From the NCBI RefSeq assembly GCF_001956915.1, contig NZ_MLJO01000024.1:1-64000 (forward strand): a DNA stretch of 64,000 nt, read 5' to 3'. Below, one piece after another: positions 42,225 to 53,027 of the stretch. The translations under genes were made by a program, and so were the position numbers. Below the pieces are notes generated by a model, which saw only the letters and a program-made list of their open reading frames with translations, did not search any database and had not been told where the DNA came from. The number at the start of each line of letters is the position of its first letter. The stretch's first letter is position 1. This DNA comes from Intrasporangium flavum (GTDB lineage Bacteria > Actinomycetota > Actinomycetes > Actinomycetales > Dermatophilaceae).

Positions 42225-44333
42225 ATGGTGCGGCGTGCGGTTGTCAGAGCGTCCATCGCGGCGGCGAGCACGATCCTCGCCGCCGGCGTCGTCACGGCCT
42301 CCGGTCCACCGGCTGCCACCGCCTCGCCGACGCCGCCGGGTTCCCTGGCGCCGCTCGCGGCGCCGGCCCCGGCGTCCGCTCCTGCAGCGCCTGTGGCCGC
42401 CACCGCGCCCTCCGCCACCACCGCGTCCACGACGCTGCAGGTCACGACGGTCGTGTCGGGCCTGTCCTACCCGTGGGACCTCACGTGGGTCGGCAGCCTC
42501 ATGCTCTACGACCTGCGCGGCGGGCAGGTGTGGTCCAAGCGCGACGGCGCCGCCCCGCGTCGGGTGACGATCAGCGGCTTCCCGTCCCTCTACGTCAACA
42601 GCGAGGGCGGGCTGCTCGGGATGGTCGCCGACCCCGGCGCCGCGACGAACAAGCGGTTCTACACCTGCCAGTCGGTCCGCGGCTCCACCGGCAACCCGCT
42701 CGACGTGCGCGTCCTGCGCTGGCGGCTCACGAGCGACACCACCGCGGTCTCCGACGGCTCGCCCGTCGTCACCGGGCTGCCCGTCACCAGCGGGCGGCAC
42801 TCGGGCTGCCGGCTGCGCTTCGGCACCGACGGCAGGCTCTACGTCGGCACCGGCGACGCCGCGACCGGCACCAACCCGCAGAGCCTGTCCTCGCTCGGCG
42901 GCAAGGTGCTGCGCGTCAACGCCAACGGCACGATCCCCTCCGACAACCCCTTCTACTCCCGCGGCGGCAACGCCCGGTACGTCTGGAACTTCGGGCACCG
43001 CAACGTCCAGGGCCTGGCGCTGCGGCCGGGCACGAGCGAGCTGTGGTCGGCCGAGCACGGCACCGACCGCGACGACGAGATCAACCTGTCGGTCCGCGGC
43101 GGCAACTACGGCTGGGACCCCGTGCCCGGCTACGACGAGTCGACGCCGATGACCGACCTGTCGAAGTTCCCGTCGGCGCGCACGTCGCAGTGGTCCTCCG
43201 GCTACCCGACCGTCGCGACGAGCGGGGCCACCTTCCTGCGCGGCGCGGCCTGGGGCCAGTGGCAGGGCGCGCTCGCGGTCGGCCTGCTCAAGGGGCAGGG
43301 CCTCTACCTCATGCGGCTCAACCCCTCGCCGACCACCGGGAAGGTCGCCCACGTCGAGCGCCTCGCCGTGGCCCAGGGGTACGGACGCGTCCGCGCCGCC
43401 CAGCTCGGCCCCGACGGGTCGCTGTGGTTCACGACCTCCAACGGCAGCAACGACCGCATCGTCCGGGTGCACCCGACCGGGACGGTGCCGCGCAAGAGCG
43501 GTGGGCAGCTCGTCACTCCGGTCGGGGTGACGGCAGCCCGCACGGGTACCGAGGTCGTGGCGTTCGCCCGCGGCGCCGACGGCGTCGTGCGCTTCACCCG
43601 CTCCACCAACGACGGCTCCACGTGGGCCTCGTGGGCCAACACGTGGGTGTCCTCGACCGACGCCCCGTCGGCCACGAGCTCGCGCGCCGGACGCGTCGAC
43701 CTGCTGACCCGCAACGCCTCGGGCCAGGTCGTGCACACCTGGTACGTCGGGGGTGTCCGCAAGGGCGCGACCAACCTCGGCGGACGCGTCGTCTCCCAGC
43801 ACGCGTCCTCGCTCGGCGACGGCACGCTCGACGTGTTCGCGGTGGCGCCCGACGGCACCGGCCTGCGTCGGCACTTCGACGGACGCGTGTGGCGGGCGTG
43901 GCTGCCGGCCGGGGGCGTCTTCACCTCGGCGCTGTCGGCGTCGGCCTCGCCCTCGGCGAAGGGCACGATCGTCAGCGGCCGGGGCACGAACGGCGCGACG
44001 TACGAGGCGCTCTTCACCCCGAACAGCACGAGCCGCGGCACGTGGACGCTGCGCTACGACTCGCTCTCGCTCTTCTCGGCCCGGGCGCTCGGCGACGCCT
44101 TCCCCGGCCAGGCGCGGGTGGCGGTCGGCGTCGGCATCGACGGGCGCCTCGTCGTGCAGCGCGGCAGCATCCTCACCGGCACGGCCGCGGCGTCCACGTC
44201 GGCGCCCGACGTCGTGGCCCGCTCCGACGGCGGCTTCCTCGCCTTCGGCCGTGCCTCCGACGGCACGCTCTCGCTCTACGACGCGCGCCCCGGCCAGTAC
44301 GTCGTCCGTTCCCTCGGCGGCACCGTCCGCTGA
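42225..44333 (+). CDS. Secreted PQQ-dependent sugar dehydrogenase-like protein
   Basis: A 702-aa exported protein. The first 40 residues are a signal peptide, then an Ala/Pro-rich linker and a six-bladed glucose/sorbosone dehydrogenase domain (GLSYPWDLTWVG, SGRHSGCRLRFGTDGRLYVGTGD, VWNFGHRNVQGLALRPG, WSAEHGTDRDDEINL). The second half (from about residue 440) is a beta-propeller of about 250 residues with repeated SxDGxT motifs, unlike ordinary GDHs. Substrate unknown; acts on sugars or polysaccharides outside the cell. GGGAGG before ATG 42225. Confidence 0.85.
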   Translation: MVRRAVVRASIAAASTILAAGVVTASGPPAATASPTPPGSLAPLAAPAPASAPAAPVAATAPSATTASTTLQVTTVVSGLSYPWDLTWVGSLMLYDLRGGQVWSKRDGAAPRRVTISGFPSLYVNSEGGLLGMVADPGAATNKRFYTCQSVRGSTGNPLDVRVLRWRLTSDTTAVSDGSPVVTGLPVTSGRHSGCRLRFGTDGRLYVGTGDAATGTNPQSLSSLGGKVLRVNANGTIPSDNPFYSRGGNARYVWNFGHRNVQGLALRPGTSELWSAEHGTDRDDEINLSVRGGNYGWDPVPGYDESTPMTDLSKFPSARTSQWSSGYPTVATSGATFLRGAAWGQWQGALAVGLLKGQGLYLMRLNPSPTTGKVAHVERLAVAQGYGRVRAAQLGPDGSLWFTTSNGSNDRIVRVHPTGTVPRKSGGQLVTPVGVTAARTGTEVVAFARGADGVVRFTRSTNDGSTWASWANTWVSSTDAPSATSSRAGRVDLLTRNASGQVVHTWYVGGVRKGATNLGGRVVSQHASSLGDGTLDVFAVAPDGTGLRRHFDGRVWRAWLPAGGVFTSALSASASPSAKGTIVSGRGTNGATYEALFTPNSTSRGTWTLRYDSLSLFSARALGDAFPGQARVAVGVGIDGRLVVQRGSILTGTAAASTSAPDVVARSDGGFLAFGRASDGTLSLYDARPGQYVVRSLGGTVR

Positions 44334-44343
44334 CCCCGGCGGG

Positions 44344-44381
44344 GTGCGCGATCCCCTCAGGAGTGCGCGGTTCCGTCAGGA
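44344..44381. repeat. Imperfect 19-bp direct repeat
   Basis: GTGCGCGATCCCCTCAGGA (44344) and GTGCGCGGTTCCGTCAGGA (44363) lie in tandem just after the sugar dehydrogenase stop. Confidence 0.6.
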
Positions 44382-44408
44382 GCGCTGTCTGCTCGGCGCA
44401 CTCATCGG

Positions 44409-44443
44409 GGAAACGCGCACTTCTGGCGCGAAGACGCACGGCT
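44409..44443. repeat. 35-bp repeat A flanking the AbiEi-like gene
   Basis: This unit and its partner at 45515 match at 30 of 35 positions and share orientation. The mismatches fall in a small hairpin (CTTC/GAAG here) and keep pairing, so the structure is conserved. Confidence 0.7.
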
Positions 44444-44450
44444 ATGGCCG

Positions 44451-44500
44451 GCTCAGGCCGGCTCAGGCCGGCTCAGGCCGGCTCAGGCCGGCTCAGGCCG
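44451..44500. repeat. Five tandem decamers over a stop codon
   Basis: GCTCAGGCCG repeats five times (44451-44500) with a degenerate copy before it. The stop codon of the AbiEi-like gene (44493-44495) is in the last unit on the plus strand, that is, the first as read by the gene. Each unit carries TGA and the period of 10 puts stops in all three frames. Confidence 0.85.
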
Positions 44501-45404
44501 CCCAGCGTCGGGAGTCGGCGATCGCCTGCGCCGCCCGGGCCCCGATGAGCCGGACGTCGTCGCGCTCGTCCCAGACGTACCGGGCGAAGAAGTAGCCCTT
44601 GCGCCGCATCGCGTCCTCCCGCCGCTTCTCCTCGAAGGCGGCCTCCCTGCCGCCGTACTTCTGCGCGCCGTCGAACTCGACGAGGACCCGGGTGCCGCGG
44701 ATGCGGAAGTCGGCGAACCGCGGACCCAAGTCGGTCTTGACCTCGAACTGCGGGTCGAGCACGTAGCCGAGGGCGCGGAGCCGGTGGCCGATGATGCTCT
44801 CCCCGGGCGACTCGATGCGCTCGTCCGCCTCGCGCAGGATCGCGCGCACGGGACCGATGCCGCGGCAGCCGGCCATCAGGTCGCAGGCCAGGTCGAGCTG
44901 CTCTGCCGTCACGAGCCCCCGGTGCAGCGCCGCGTCCGCGGCAACGAGAGCGGTGAGCGGCACGCCTTCGAGCCCGGCCTGGACGACGCCGACGGCGGTG
45001 GGTACGCGGTCGGGCAGACCGCCGGAGAGGGGCGACGGAAGGTCGGGAAGGGCGCGGTGGACCTTCAGCCCACGCCCGTTCCGCGTCGTACCGTGGCCCT
45101 TCCTCGTCAGGTGGACCACGCCGAGGTCGAGGGCGTAGTCGGGCAGGTTCTGCGCCACGAGCACCGACTGGTGGCTGAGCAGCGCCCGACCGCCGAACCT
45201 GCGCCACCCGGCCGTGGCCCGCAGCCAGTGCAGGTCGCGAGCGTCACGAGCAGGACGCACCGAGTACCAGCCCCGAATCAGTGGCACGAGGAGGCCGGCC
45301 CGGACGGCGGCGGCGATGGCGGCATCGGAGTGCCCGGCGGCGGACAGTCGGGCAGCGCTGACGACGTCGTCCCGGGCCAGCTGCTCGACGTCCATGCCGT
45401 TCAT
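44493..45404 (-). CDS. AbiEi-like antitoxin-domain protein with DUF559-type nuclease domain
   Basis: A 303-aa protein. The N-terminal winged-helix part (LSAAGHSDAAIAAAVRAGLLVPLIRGWYSV) matches AbiEi-type antitoxins. The C-terminal 110 residues (GESIIGHRLRALGYVL, FADFRIRGTRVLVEFDGAQKYGG, YFFARYVWDERDD) match a VSR/DUF559 endonuclease fold with E...D...EFDG catalytic residues. ATG 45404 was chosen; ATG 45395 is close. No AbiEii toxin is adjacent, so the role is unknown and a plain TA call would be wrong. Confidence 0.78.
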   Translation of the reverse strand: MNGMDVEQLARDDVVSAARLSAAGHSDAAIAAAVRAGLLVPLIRGWYSVRPARDARDLHWLRATAGWRRFGGRALLSHQSVLVAQNLPDYALDLGVVHLTRKGHGTTRNGRGLKVHRALPDLPSPLSGGLPDRVPTAVGVVQAGLEGVPLTALVAADAALHRGLVTAEQLDLACDLMAGCRGIGPVRAILREADERIESPGESIIGHRLRALGYVLDPQFEVKTDLGPRFADFRIRGTRVLVEFDGAQKYGGREAAFEEKRREDAMRRKGYFFARYVWDERDDVRLIGARAAQAIADSRRWAA

Positions 45405-45514
45405 GATGGCCCGACCGACGCAGGCGCCGCGGGGAGCCTGTGGACAGCCGCGGGCGATGCCGCCAGAGGTGCGCGCTCCCCGCACCGATGCGCGTCGCAT
45501 CGGCCACCCCTGGT

Positions 45515-45549
45515 GGAAACGCGCACTTGTGGCGCAAGTCCGCACGGCT
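45515..45549. repeat. 35-bp repeat B upstream of the AbiEi-like gene
   Basis: Partner of the unit at 44409, here with ACTTG/CAAGT in place of CTTC/GAAG in the small hairpin. The two bracket the AbiEi-like gene. Confidence 0.7.
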
Positions 45550-45694
45550 GGCGTGGGTGGGTGTGGGCGTCCACACGTCGGGCAACGGTGTCCACCAGTC
45601 GGGCAGATCGGGTTCAATGTGGCGGGTGACACCGGAGTCACTCCGTCGAAACACCCGTGCCACACGCGAGGCGTCGTGGCCCCGTCCGAGGTGA

Positions 45695-46904
<1,210 letters not shown>

Positions 46905-47011
46905 GTGTGGCGGACACCACACGAGGCGATACCACGACGCGTGACCTTCCGCCTCCCGACTCGTTGACCCCTGCGACCGCCAATGGGGGCGGCTGTCATC
47001 GAGGAGTCACC

Positions 47012-48358
47012 ATGGTCCGCATCGTCCGAGCCGGTCGCGTCAGCCGACGCGTCGCCGCGGCGCTGCCCGTCATCGCGCTCGCGGCCACCGGCATCGCCGT
47101 GGCCGCCCGTTCCGGGGCCGACCCGACGCCCACCGCGCTCACCGTGCCCGACCAGGCCGTGACGCAGTCGGCCGGCCCGGACTACCCCGACGCCGGTCCC
47201 GCGCCGGCACCGATGCAGCTGCCGCCGGTCTACGACACCTACACCTCCGACTACGCGAGCGTCGCGGTCCCGAGCGCCGCTCAGGAGGCCGTGCACGCCC
47301 TGAGCGGGCTCATGCCCGTGCGCCTCGACTCCAACGGCATCCCGAGCCTGGCCCTCGCGGCCTACCAGCAGGCGGCCGGCCTGCTCGACCACGTCGACCC
47401 CTCGTGCGGCGTCGACTGGGCGCTGCTCGGGGCCATCGGCCGCGTCGAGAGCAACCACGCGCAGTTCGGCGGCAACCGGCTCGACGCGTCGGGCGTCGCC
47501 CGCCCCGGCATCATCGGCATCCCGCTCGACGGCAGCCGCGGCACGAGCCGCATCACCGACACCGACGGCGGGCGCCTCGACCGCGACAGCGTCTACGACC
47601 GCGCCGTCGGCCCCATGCAGTTCATCCCGACCTCGTGGTCCTCGATGGGCCGCGACGGCAACGGCGACGGCGTCTCCGACCCGCAGAACCTCACCGACGC
47701 CGTCACCGCCGCGGGCGCGATGCTCTGCTCCGGCCACGCGAACCTGCGCGACCCGCGGGCCGCCTACGACGCGGTCTTCCGCTACAACCACTCCGACAGC
47801 TACGTGCACAGCGTGCTGTCCATCGCCGACGCGTACCGCCGCGGCGTCTCGGTCGTGCCCGTCGGCTCCCTGCCGGCCGCGCGGCCCGCTGCCGGCACCG
47901 GCACGGCCACCCCCGACGGTTCGGGGTTCGCCTACGCCGGTCCGCCGGCCCACCAGCCGACGGCTTCGCCGGGGGCCCGCCCCACACCGGGCTCCTCGGC
48001 GAAGCCGTCGCCCTCCGCCTCGAAGCCGGCCCCGAAGCCCTCGGGCTCGAGCACCCCGGCTCCGAAGCCCGCGCCGTCGAAGGCGCCGCGCCCGGCGATC
48101 ACCGTGCCGGTCCCCAAGGTGCCGGGGGTCCCCCTCCCGACGCCGACCGTGCCGGTGCCCGTGCTCCCCTCGGTCCCGCCGCTGCCGGTGCCGACCCTGC
48201 CCGCCGAGATCGTGCGCCTGCTCGCGCTGCCGCACCTGCCGCTGCTCCCCGGCGACCCGACGGGCCTGGTCCGCGTGCTCGACCCGCTCTCGGCCAAGGT
48301 CGTGTGCCTGCTCGACAAGAAGGTCGTCACGTGCCCGAGCGGAGGGCTCCTCGGCTGA
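47012..48358 (+). CDS. Lytic transglycosylase with Pro-rich tail
   Basis: A 448-aa exported muramidase-like enzyme. A signal peptide or anchor lies at residues 12-33. The SLT domain has Glu146 in GRVESNHAQFGG and the later AVGPMQFIPTSWSS motif (Gly-Leu-Met-Gln type), so it should cleave glycan strands. After residue 290 a Pro/Ala/Lys-rich wall-spanning linker of about 100 residues and a leucine-rich end follow. GAGGAG precedes ATG 47012. Confidence 0.87.
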   Translation: MVRIVRAGRVSRRVAAALPVIALAATGIAVAARSGADPTPTALTVPDQAVTQSAGPDYPDAGPAPAPMQLPPVYDTYTSDYASVAVPSAAQEAVHALSGLMPVRLDSNGIPSLALAAYQQAAGLLDHVDPSCGVDWALLGAIGRVESNHAQFGGNRLDASGVARPGIIGIPLDGSRGTSRITDTDGGRLDRDSVYDRAVGPMQFIPTSWSSMGRDGNGDGVSDPQNLTDAVTAAGAMLCSGHANLRDPRAAYDAVFRYNHSDSYVHSVLSIADAYRRGVSVVPVGSLPAARPAAGTGTATPDGSGFAYAGPPAHQPTASPGARPTPGSSAKPSPSASKPAPKPSGSSTPAPKPAPSKAPRPAITVPVPKVPGVPLPTPTVPVPVLPSVPPLPVPTLPAEIVRLLALPHLPLLPGDPTGLVRVLDPLSAKVVCLLDKKVVTCPSGGLLG

Positions 48359-48377
48359 GGCCGAGGTCACCCCTCAC

Positions 48378-48414
48378 ACGGAAGCGGCCGTCCATCCGGG
48401 GCGGCCGCTTCCGT
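48378..48414 (+). terminator. Terminator after the transglycosylase gene
   Basis: ACGGAAGCGGCCG and CGGCCGCTTCCGT form a 13-bp stem with an 11-nt loop, 19 bp after the stop. It may also end the convergent ferritin transcript. Confidence 0.8.
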
Positions 48415-48427
48415 CGCGTCCGGGGGA

Positions 48428-48491
48428 CCCACGCGTCAGGGTGCCCACGCGTCAGGGTGCCCACACGTCAGGATGCCCACGCGTCAGGGGC
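48428..48491. repeat. Four 16-bp tandem repeats beside the ferritin stop
   Basis: The unit CCCACGCGTCAGGGTG occurs four times (48428, 48444, 48460, 48476) with small changes, ending 12 bp before the ferritin stop codon. It carries ACGCGTC, the core of the octamer common in this window. Confidence 0.8.
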
Positions 48492-48502
48492 CGACGCGTC
48501 GG

Positions 48503-49030
48503 TCAGGGGCGACCGGCCACTGGCGGTGCGGAGGGGTCGACGCCCTCGGTCCCGGCTTCGCGGCGCAGGTAGTCCTCGATGTTCTCGATGTCCTCGCGGT
48601 TGCGCTCGACGACGGCCAGCAGCGAGGACATCGAGCTGACCTCCTCGACCTGCTCCTTGATGAACCACTGCATGAACTGGTCGGAGGCGTAGTCGTTCTC
48701 GGCGCGGGCGACGGCGGTCAGGGCGTTGACCTGCTCGGTGACGCGCTTCTCCTGCTCGAGCGCGAGCCGCACCGGCTCGACGATGTCGGCGAAGTCGTTG
48801 CGCGGGGCCTCGACGCCGGGGATCGTCACGGTCGAGTCGGTGTCGAGCAGGTACTGCACCATCATCATCGCGTGGTCGCGCTCCTCGAGCGCCTGGCGGT
48901 GGAACAGGGCCGCGGTCTGCGGCATCGTCAGGGTGTCGTAGTACACGGCGATGGCCACGTACTGCTGGTGCGCGGCGTACTCGTGGGCGACCTGCTCGTT
49001 GAGCAGCTCGACGAACTTCTGCGATGCCAT
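48503..49030 (-). CDS. bfrB: Ferritin (BfrB type)
   Basis: A 175-aa four-helix iron-storage protein. Ferroxidase residues: Glu in EQVAHEYAAHQQY, Glu and His in ALEERDHAMMMV, and Glu plus Gln in FIKEQVEEVSSM. It closely follows mycobacterial BfrB, which is controlled by IdeR. I see no clear iron box in its upstream 80 bp. ATG 49030, weak Shine-Dalgarno. Confidence 0.92.
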   Translation of the reverse strand: MASQKFVELLNEQVAHEYAAHQQYVAIAVYYDTLTMPQTAALFHRQALEERDHAMMMVQYLLDTDSTVTIPGVEAPRNDFADIVEPVRLALEQEKRVTEQVNALTAVARAENDYASDQFMQWFIKEQVEEVSSMSSLLAVVERNREDIENIEDYLRREAGTEGVDPSAPPVAGRP

Positions 49031-49110
49031 GGGGGTGGGCTCCTGCGTCGGCGCGGTCGGGCGGCCCCATCCTAGGGAGACGCCCGACGCGTCAGCTCAC
49101 GGGACGCGGC

Positions 49111-49200
49111 TCAGCGATTGACGACCGCCGCGACGACGGCGATGACGATGAAGAGCACGAGCGCCGCGACGGTGATGCGGTGGCGGAACTTGAAGTTCAC
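49111..49200 (-). CDS. 29-aa single-helix membrane protein
   Basis: A GTG in the stop codon of the MFS gene (GTGA overlap) starts a 29-residue peptide: NFKFRHRITVAALVLFIVIA, then VVAAVVNR. Basic ends and one hydrophobic helix of about 20 residues suggest a small membrane protein made together with the transporter, possibly a subunit or stabiliser. Confidence 0.55.
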   Translation of the reverse strand: MNFKFRHRITVAALVLFIVIAVVAAVVNR

Positions 49201-50495
49201 TTCGTCACCTCGGGCGTCGCCGGGATCTCCGACGGCGTCGCCGAGGCGAGCTGGATCCGGAAGCGGGGCCGGGACTGGGTCTGGAAGGTCACCGCGACAT
49301 TCTGCCGACGTGCGAACCAGAGAGCCACCGCCCCCAGCGACAGGCCGACCGCGGCGGTGCCGATGCCGATGGTCCAGCGCGGGCCCCAGACGTCGCCGAT
49401 CCACCCGATCACGGGCGCCCCGATGGGGGTGCCGCCCATGAAGATCGCCATGTAGAGGGCCATGACGCGGCCCCGCATGACCGGGTCGACGCTGACCTGC
49501 ACCATGGCGTTGGCGGTGGTCAGCGCGGTGAGGGCCGACAGGCCCGTCGGCACGAGCCAGACCGCGAACATGACGTAGTTGGGCGCCGTCGAGAGCAGCG
49601 CCGTCGACGCGGTGAAGCCGGCGAGCGCGACGAGCAGCACCCGCAGCCGCGGCCGGGCCCGACGCGCCGAGAGCAGCGCGGCGGTGAGCGAGCCGATCGC
49701 CATGATCGAGCCGAGCAGGCCGTACTCCCCCGGACCCTTGTCGAAGACCTTCGTGGCCATCAGCGCCATCGTCAGCTGGAAGTTCATGCCGAAGGTGCCC
49801 AGCACGAAGACGAGGGCCATGACGAGCATGATGTCGGGGCGGCCCCTGACGTAGCGCAGGCCCTGGCGGATCTGGTGCTTGCCGCGGGCCCGGGGCGACG
49901 GGGTGAGCAGGCTGGTGTTCATCCGCAGCAGCGCGACGAGGACGAAGACGAACGTGGCGGCGTTGGCATAGAGCGCCGGTGCGATGCCGAACCACGCGAT
50001 GACGAGGCCGGCGACGGCGGGCCCGACGAGGCGGCCGAGGTTGAACGACGCGCTGTTGAGGGCGACGGCGTTGGGCAGGTGCGCCGTGTCGACCATCTCG
50101 GAGACGAATGTCTGGCGGGCCGGGTTGTCGACGGCCGTCGCGACGCCCTGGAGGAAGGCGAGCGCGTACACGTGCCACAGCTCGACGACGCCGGCCGCGG
50201 TGAGGACGGCGAGCAGCAGGGCCGTGACGAGCAGCGCGGTCTGGGTCAGGAAGAGGATGCGGCGCTTGGGGAAGCGGTCGACGAGCATCCCCGCGAACGG
50301 CGCGAGGATGAGGAAGGGCAGGAACTGCAGGCCGGTGACGATGCCGAGCGCCGTGGACGAGTGGTCGGTGAGGACCGTGAGGACGAGCCAGTCCTGGGCG
50401 ACGCGGCCCATCCACGTGCCGACGTTCGAGACGATCGCGCCGGAGGCGTAGATGCGGTAGTTGGGGATCGAGAGCGAGTGGAAGGTGGGGCTCAC
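49197..50495 (-). CDS. EntS-like MFS exporter
   Basis: A 432-aa permease of the MFS_3 type that includes the enterobactin exporter EntS. The opening SIPNYRIYASGAIVSNVGTWMGRVAQDWLVL and the motif A loop GMLVDRFPKRR are typical. It starts with a GTG overlapping the marR stop (GTGA) and is followed by the 29-aa ORF in the same way, so three products form one coupled operon. Siderophore export is a family-based possibility. Confidence 0.85.
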   Translation of the reverse strand: MSPTFHSLSIPNYRIYASGAIVSNVGTWMGRVAQDWLVLTVLTDHSSTALGIVTGLQFLPFLILAPFAGMLVDRFPKRRILFLTQTALLVTALLLAVLTAAGVVELWHVYALAFLQGVATAVDNPARQTFVSEMVDTAHLPNAVALNSASFNLGRLVGPAVAGLVIAWFGIAPALYANAATFVFVLVALLRMNTSLLTPSPRARGKHQIRQGLRYVRGRPDIMLVMALVFVLGTFGMNFQLTMALMATKVFDKGPGEYGLLGSIMAIGSLTAALLSARRARPRLRVLLVALAGFTASTALLSTAPNYVMFAVWLVPTGLSALTALTTANAMVQVSVDPVMRGRVMALYMAIFMGGTPIGAPVIGWIGDVWGPRWTIGIGTAAVGLSLGAVALWFARRQNVAVTFQTQSRPRFRIQLASATPSEIPATPEVTK

Positions 50496-50929
50496 TTGGA
50501 CGCCACCTTCGCCAGCACGACGGCGGCGCGCTGCAGCAGGTCCCTCTCGTCGTCCGTGAGGGTCTCGAAGCGCTCGAGCATCCACTCGTCGCGGTGGCGG
50601 CGGATGCGACGCAGCGCCTTGCGACCCTCGGGGGTCAGCGACAGGATCACCTGCCGGCCGTCCTGGGGGTCGTCGGCCCGGGCCACGTAGCCCTGCTCGA
50701 CGAGGGCGCCGGTGGTGCGCTTCATGCTCGGGGCGGAGACGCGCTCGATGTCGGCGAGCTCGCTGTTGGTGCGGTGGGTCTCCTCGAGGCGGCACAGCAC
50801 GGAGAAGTGGTGCGGCGGCAGCTCGCGGTCGGACTCGAACCGGACACGGCGCGAGATCCGCATGCACGCGAGGCGGATGTCGTTGCTCAGCGAGACGAGC
50901 TCGCTGCGGGAAAGGGTCTTGGTACGCAA
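50492..50929 (-). CDS. MarR-family regulator
   Basis: A 145-aa winged-helix repressor: SVLCRLEETHRTNSELADIERVSAPSMKRTTGALVEQGYVARADDPQDGRQVILSLTPEG is the DNA-binding domain and helices flank it. TTG start at 50929 is the first in frame. It is the first gene of the MFS operon, so it probably represses itself and the transporter. Confidence 0.87.
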   Translation of the reverse strand: MRTKTLSRSELVSLSNDIRLACMRISRRVRFESDRELPPHHFSVLCRLEETHRTNSELADIERVSAPSMKRTTGALVEQGYVARADDPQDGRQVILSLTPEGRKALRRIRRHRDEWMLERFETLTDDERDLLQRAAVVLAKVASK

Positions 50930-50964
50930 ACGGGTGCTTTCGACAGTTCTGTTCCTGGTGATGC

Positions 50965-50974
50965 TTAGCCTAAC
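50965..50974 (-). promoter_or_regulatory. Iron-box-like core before marR
   Basis: On the gene strand GTTAGGCTAA, which equals the central ten bases of the IdeR/DtxR consensus, lies 36 bp before the marR start. The outer arms are weak; 12 of 19 consensus positions match. Two CTAACT copies 17 bp apart also lie here and could be MarR sites instead. Confidence 0.4.
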
Positions 50975-51034
50975 TCATTACTTCTGCTAACTATTCCGAA
51001 GTCCGTCGAACCCGCCACGGACCGGACACGGCGA

Positions 51035-51063
51035 GAGCCCCCACCCGGTGCGGGTGGGGGCTC
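51035..51063 (-). terminator. Terminator after the NCS2 permease gene
   Basis: GAGCCCCCACCCG and CGGGTGGGGGCTC form a perfect 13-bp stem with a 3-nt loop, 27 bp past the permease stop and before the marR promoter. Confidence 0.85.
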
Positions 51064-51089
51064 GCGACGGGACGAGCGGGAGGCGTCGG

Positions 51090-52586
<1,497 letters not shown>

Positions 52587-52657
52587 GGCGCACACCTTAG
52601 TGGCGGGACCGGTGGGGGGACGATTCGGACGCGTGTGCAGACCCTAGGCTGTGCTGC

Positions 52658-52933
52658 GTGACCGACCCGAACGCCGCGCACGACCCGCAGCCCGACGCCG
52701 AGTCCCCGGCTCCCGCCGAGGAGCTGCGGCCGCTGCCCGTGCCGATGCGCCGCATCGTCGAGGTCGGCATCCTCGCGTGGGTCGTGGCGCTGCTCGTCGT
52801 GCTCGTCGTGCCGGCGCTGCACACCGGCGACCGGGACTGGTGGCCGTGGACGTGCGTCGCCGGCATCGTGCTCGGCGGGATCGGCTGGAGCTACCTGCGC
52901 CGCGGGCGCGGCAACGCCAGGGACGCCGGCTGA
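52658..52933 (+). CDS. DUF2530 family membrane protein
   Basis: A 91-aa protein with two hydrophobic helices (about 33-52 and 66-83) and WWPWTCVAGIVLGGIGWSYLRR, the DUF2530 signature. GTG start. It is divergent from the permease gene with 71 bp between starts. Function unknown; found across actinobacteria. Confidence 0.8.
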   Translation: MTDPNAAHDPQPDAESPAPAEELRPLPVPMRRIVEVGILAWVVALLVVLVVPALHTGDRDWWPWTCVAGIVLGGIGWSYLRRGRGNARDAG

Positions 52934-52943
52934 CGCGCTGGAC

Positions 52944-53018
52944 CCGCAACACACCGAGTAGTTGCCAACCCGTTCGGGTTATTCCAACCCCGGTTGGCAA
53001 CTGCTCGGTATGTTGCGG
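52944..53018. repeat. Long hairpin element with 27-bp arms
   Basis: Arms 52944-52970 and 52992-53018 are inverted copies with two mismatches; key parts are ACCGAGTAGTTGCC and GGCAACTGCTCGGT. The loop has an inner GGGTT/AACCC hairpin. It lies between the convergent DUF2530 and DUF3027 genes. It may serve as a two-way terminator, but it is larger than needed and looks like a REP/MITE-type element. Confidence 0.7.
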
Positions 53019-53027
53019 AGGAGCCGA

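Noticed and set aside
44493..45404. Type IV toxin-antitoxin operon
   Set aside because: Only the AbiEi-like domain is present; no AbiEii nucleotidyltransferase lies on either side.
48428..48491. CRISPR-like array
   Set aside because: The 16-bp units are directly tandem without spacers and too short; no cas genes are in the window.
49031..49110. IdeR box before ferritin
   Set aside because: CCTAGG and similar bits occur but no stretch approaches the 19-bp consensus.
52587..52657. Purine or PRPP riboswitch before the NCS2 permease
   Set aside because: The leader is only about 70 bp and shows none of the conserved purine or ykkC blocks.
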